Part shown: piece by piece, positions 5,190-5,625 of the stretch
How positions within the stretch are numbered: position 1 is the first letter of the stretch
Layout: each line of letters begins with the position of its first letter
Assembly: GCA_031259225.1 (NCBI GenBank)
Contig: JAIRLT010000053.1
Coordinates: forward strand, 1-5,625
DNA length: 5,625 bases
Direction: 5' to 3'
Source of the DNA: Prevotellaceae bacterium
GTDB taxonomy: Bacteria > Bacteroidota > Bacteroidia > Bacteroidales > UBA932
Translations under genes and position numbers: made by a program
Notes under the pieces: generated by a model
The model's input: only the letters and a program-made list of their open reading frames with translations
Database searches by the model: none
What the model was told of the DNA's origin: nothing

Positions 5190-5203
5190 GGAAACTTGTT
5201 TCC
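5190..5203. repeat. 14-bp palindrome in the truA-moxR divergent spacer
   Basis: GGAAAC (5190-5195) and GTTTCC (5198-5203) are perfect inverted repeats around TT. The site lies 37 bases before the truA start on the minus strand and about 105 bases before the MoxR start. It could be an operator or a small leader hairpin, or chance. Apart from this, the 156-base spacer is A/T-rich and shows no gene. Confidence 0.35.
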
Positions 5204-5308
5204 CTCCAAAAAAAATTGTATTTTCGCAACTCTTTTTTACCATTAAACTATTGTATAATTTTTTAGTCTTAACAAACGAAAAATAAAACCACAAAAATAA
5301 ACATTTAT

Positions 5309-5625
5309 ATGGAAAAAGCAAACATCAAAGAACTAAACGACCGAATTCAACAGGAAAGCGCCTTTGTGGACATTATCAATATGGAGATGCACAAGGTGAT
5401 TGTCGGTCAAAAAAACCTTATTGATAATCTGCTGATAGGTCTGCTCGCCAATGGGCATATCCTGCTGGAAGGCGTGCCGGGACTGGCAAAGACACTTGCC
5501 ATAAATACGCTTGCCAGTATTGTCGATGCACAATTCAGCCGTATCCAGTTCACGCCCGACCTGCTGCCTGCCGACCTCATCGGAACGCTTATCTACAGCC
5601 AGAAAAGCGAGCAATTTCAAGTGAA
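5309..5625 (+). CDS. MoxR-family AAA+ ATPase, 5' part (runs off window)
   Basis: The first 105 residues of a MoxR AAA+ ATPase, cut by the right edge. MoxR proteins are chaperone-like ATPases that usually act with VWA-domain partners, often encoded next to DUF58 and Bat-type genes. Visible features are HKVIVGQKNLIDNLLIGLL at residues 28-46, the Walker A GVPGLAKT at 55-62, and the MoxR signature RIQFTPDLLPADLIGT at 78-93. Walker B and the sensor motifs lie outside the window. The ATG at 5309 is chosen because it opens a plausible N-terminus (MEKANIKELNDRIQQ) after an A-rich leader without an SD. Neighbours downstream, which would indicate the pathway, cannot be seen. Confidence 0.93.
   Translation, partial: MEKANIKELNDRIQQESAFVDIINMEMHKVIVGQKNLIDNLLIGLLANGHILLEGVPGLAKTLAINTLASIVDAQFSRIQFTPDLLPADLIGTLIYSQKSEQFQV

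Noticed and set aside
5153..5209. Earlier TTG start for TruA
   Set aside because: The 19 added residues resemble no TruA N-terminus. The standard start MRYFIYLSYKG is at 5152.
5256..5263. MoxR-gene promoter box TAATTTTT
   Set aside because: It matches TAnnTTTG at 7 of 8 positions but lacks the final G and has no good -33 partner. In such A/T-rich DNA this is weak evidence.

Overview
This window is chromosomal housekeeping DNA from a member of the Bacteroidota, most likely order Bacteroidales. The evidence is the gene content and order (typA, then rpsU - xer recombinase - short hpf), two exact matches to the Bacteroides-type -7 box (TAnnTTTG, here TACCTTTG both times), and A/T-rich start regions without Shine-Dalgarno (SD) sequences at most genes. 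The protein sequences resemble Bacteroidales homologues as I recall them. No search could be run.

Layout. Positions 1-660 hold no credible gene. They are a mosaic of short tandem runs with 7-, 8- or 16-bp periods, joined by a recurring GC-rich linker GCGNCAGCC. The mosaic also contains a roughly 160-bp inverted-repeat element and a terminator-like hairpin, and it ends at the typA promoter. Next come typA/bipA (ribosome-associated GTPase), a hairpin region, a promoter and rpsU (bS21) with an unusually strong SD. After a terminator come a complete Xer-type tyrosine recombinase and hpf/raiA (hibernation factor), also with a strong SD. A 12-bp terminator hairpin closes the plus-strand block. truA (tRNA pseudouridine synthase) lies on the minus strand, convergent to hpf. 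A divergent 156-bp spacer with a small palindrome leads to the 5' part of a MoxR-family AAA+ ATPase that runs off the right edge.

How the genes work together. typA, rpsU and hpf all act on the ribosome, and truA acts on tRNA, so the window is mainly translation-related. The Xer recombinase is the exception, but this placement between rpsU and hpf is, as I recall, common in Bacteroidales. Only rpsU and hpf carry strong SDs. This fits the known sequestration of the anti-SD in Bacteroidota ribosomes and autoregulation of rpsU through its SD.

I see no defence system, phage, transposase or biosynthetic cluster. The most unusual content is the modular repeat DNA upstream of typA and its apparent spill-over into the xer stop codon.
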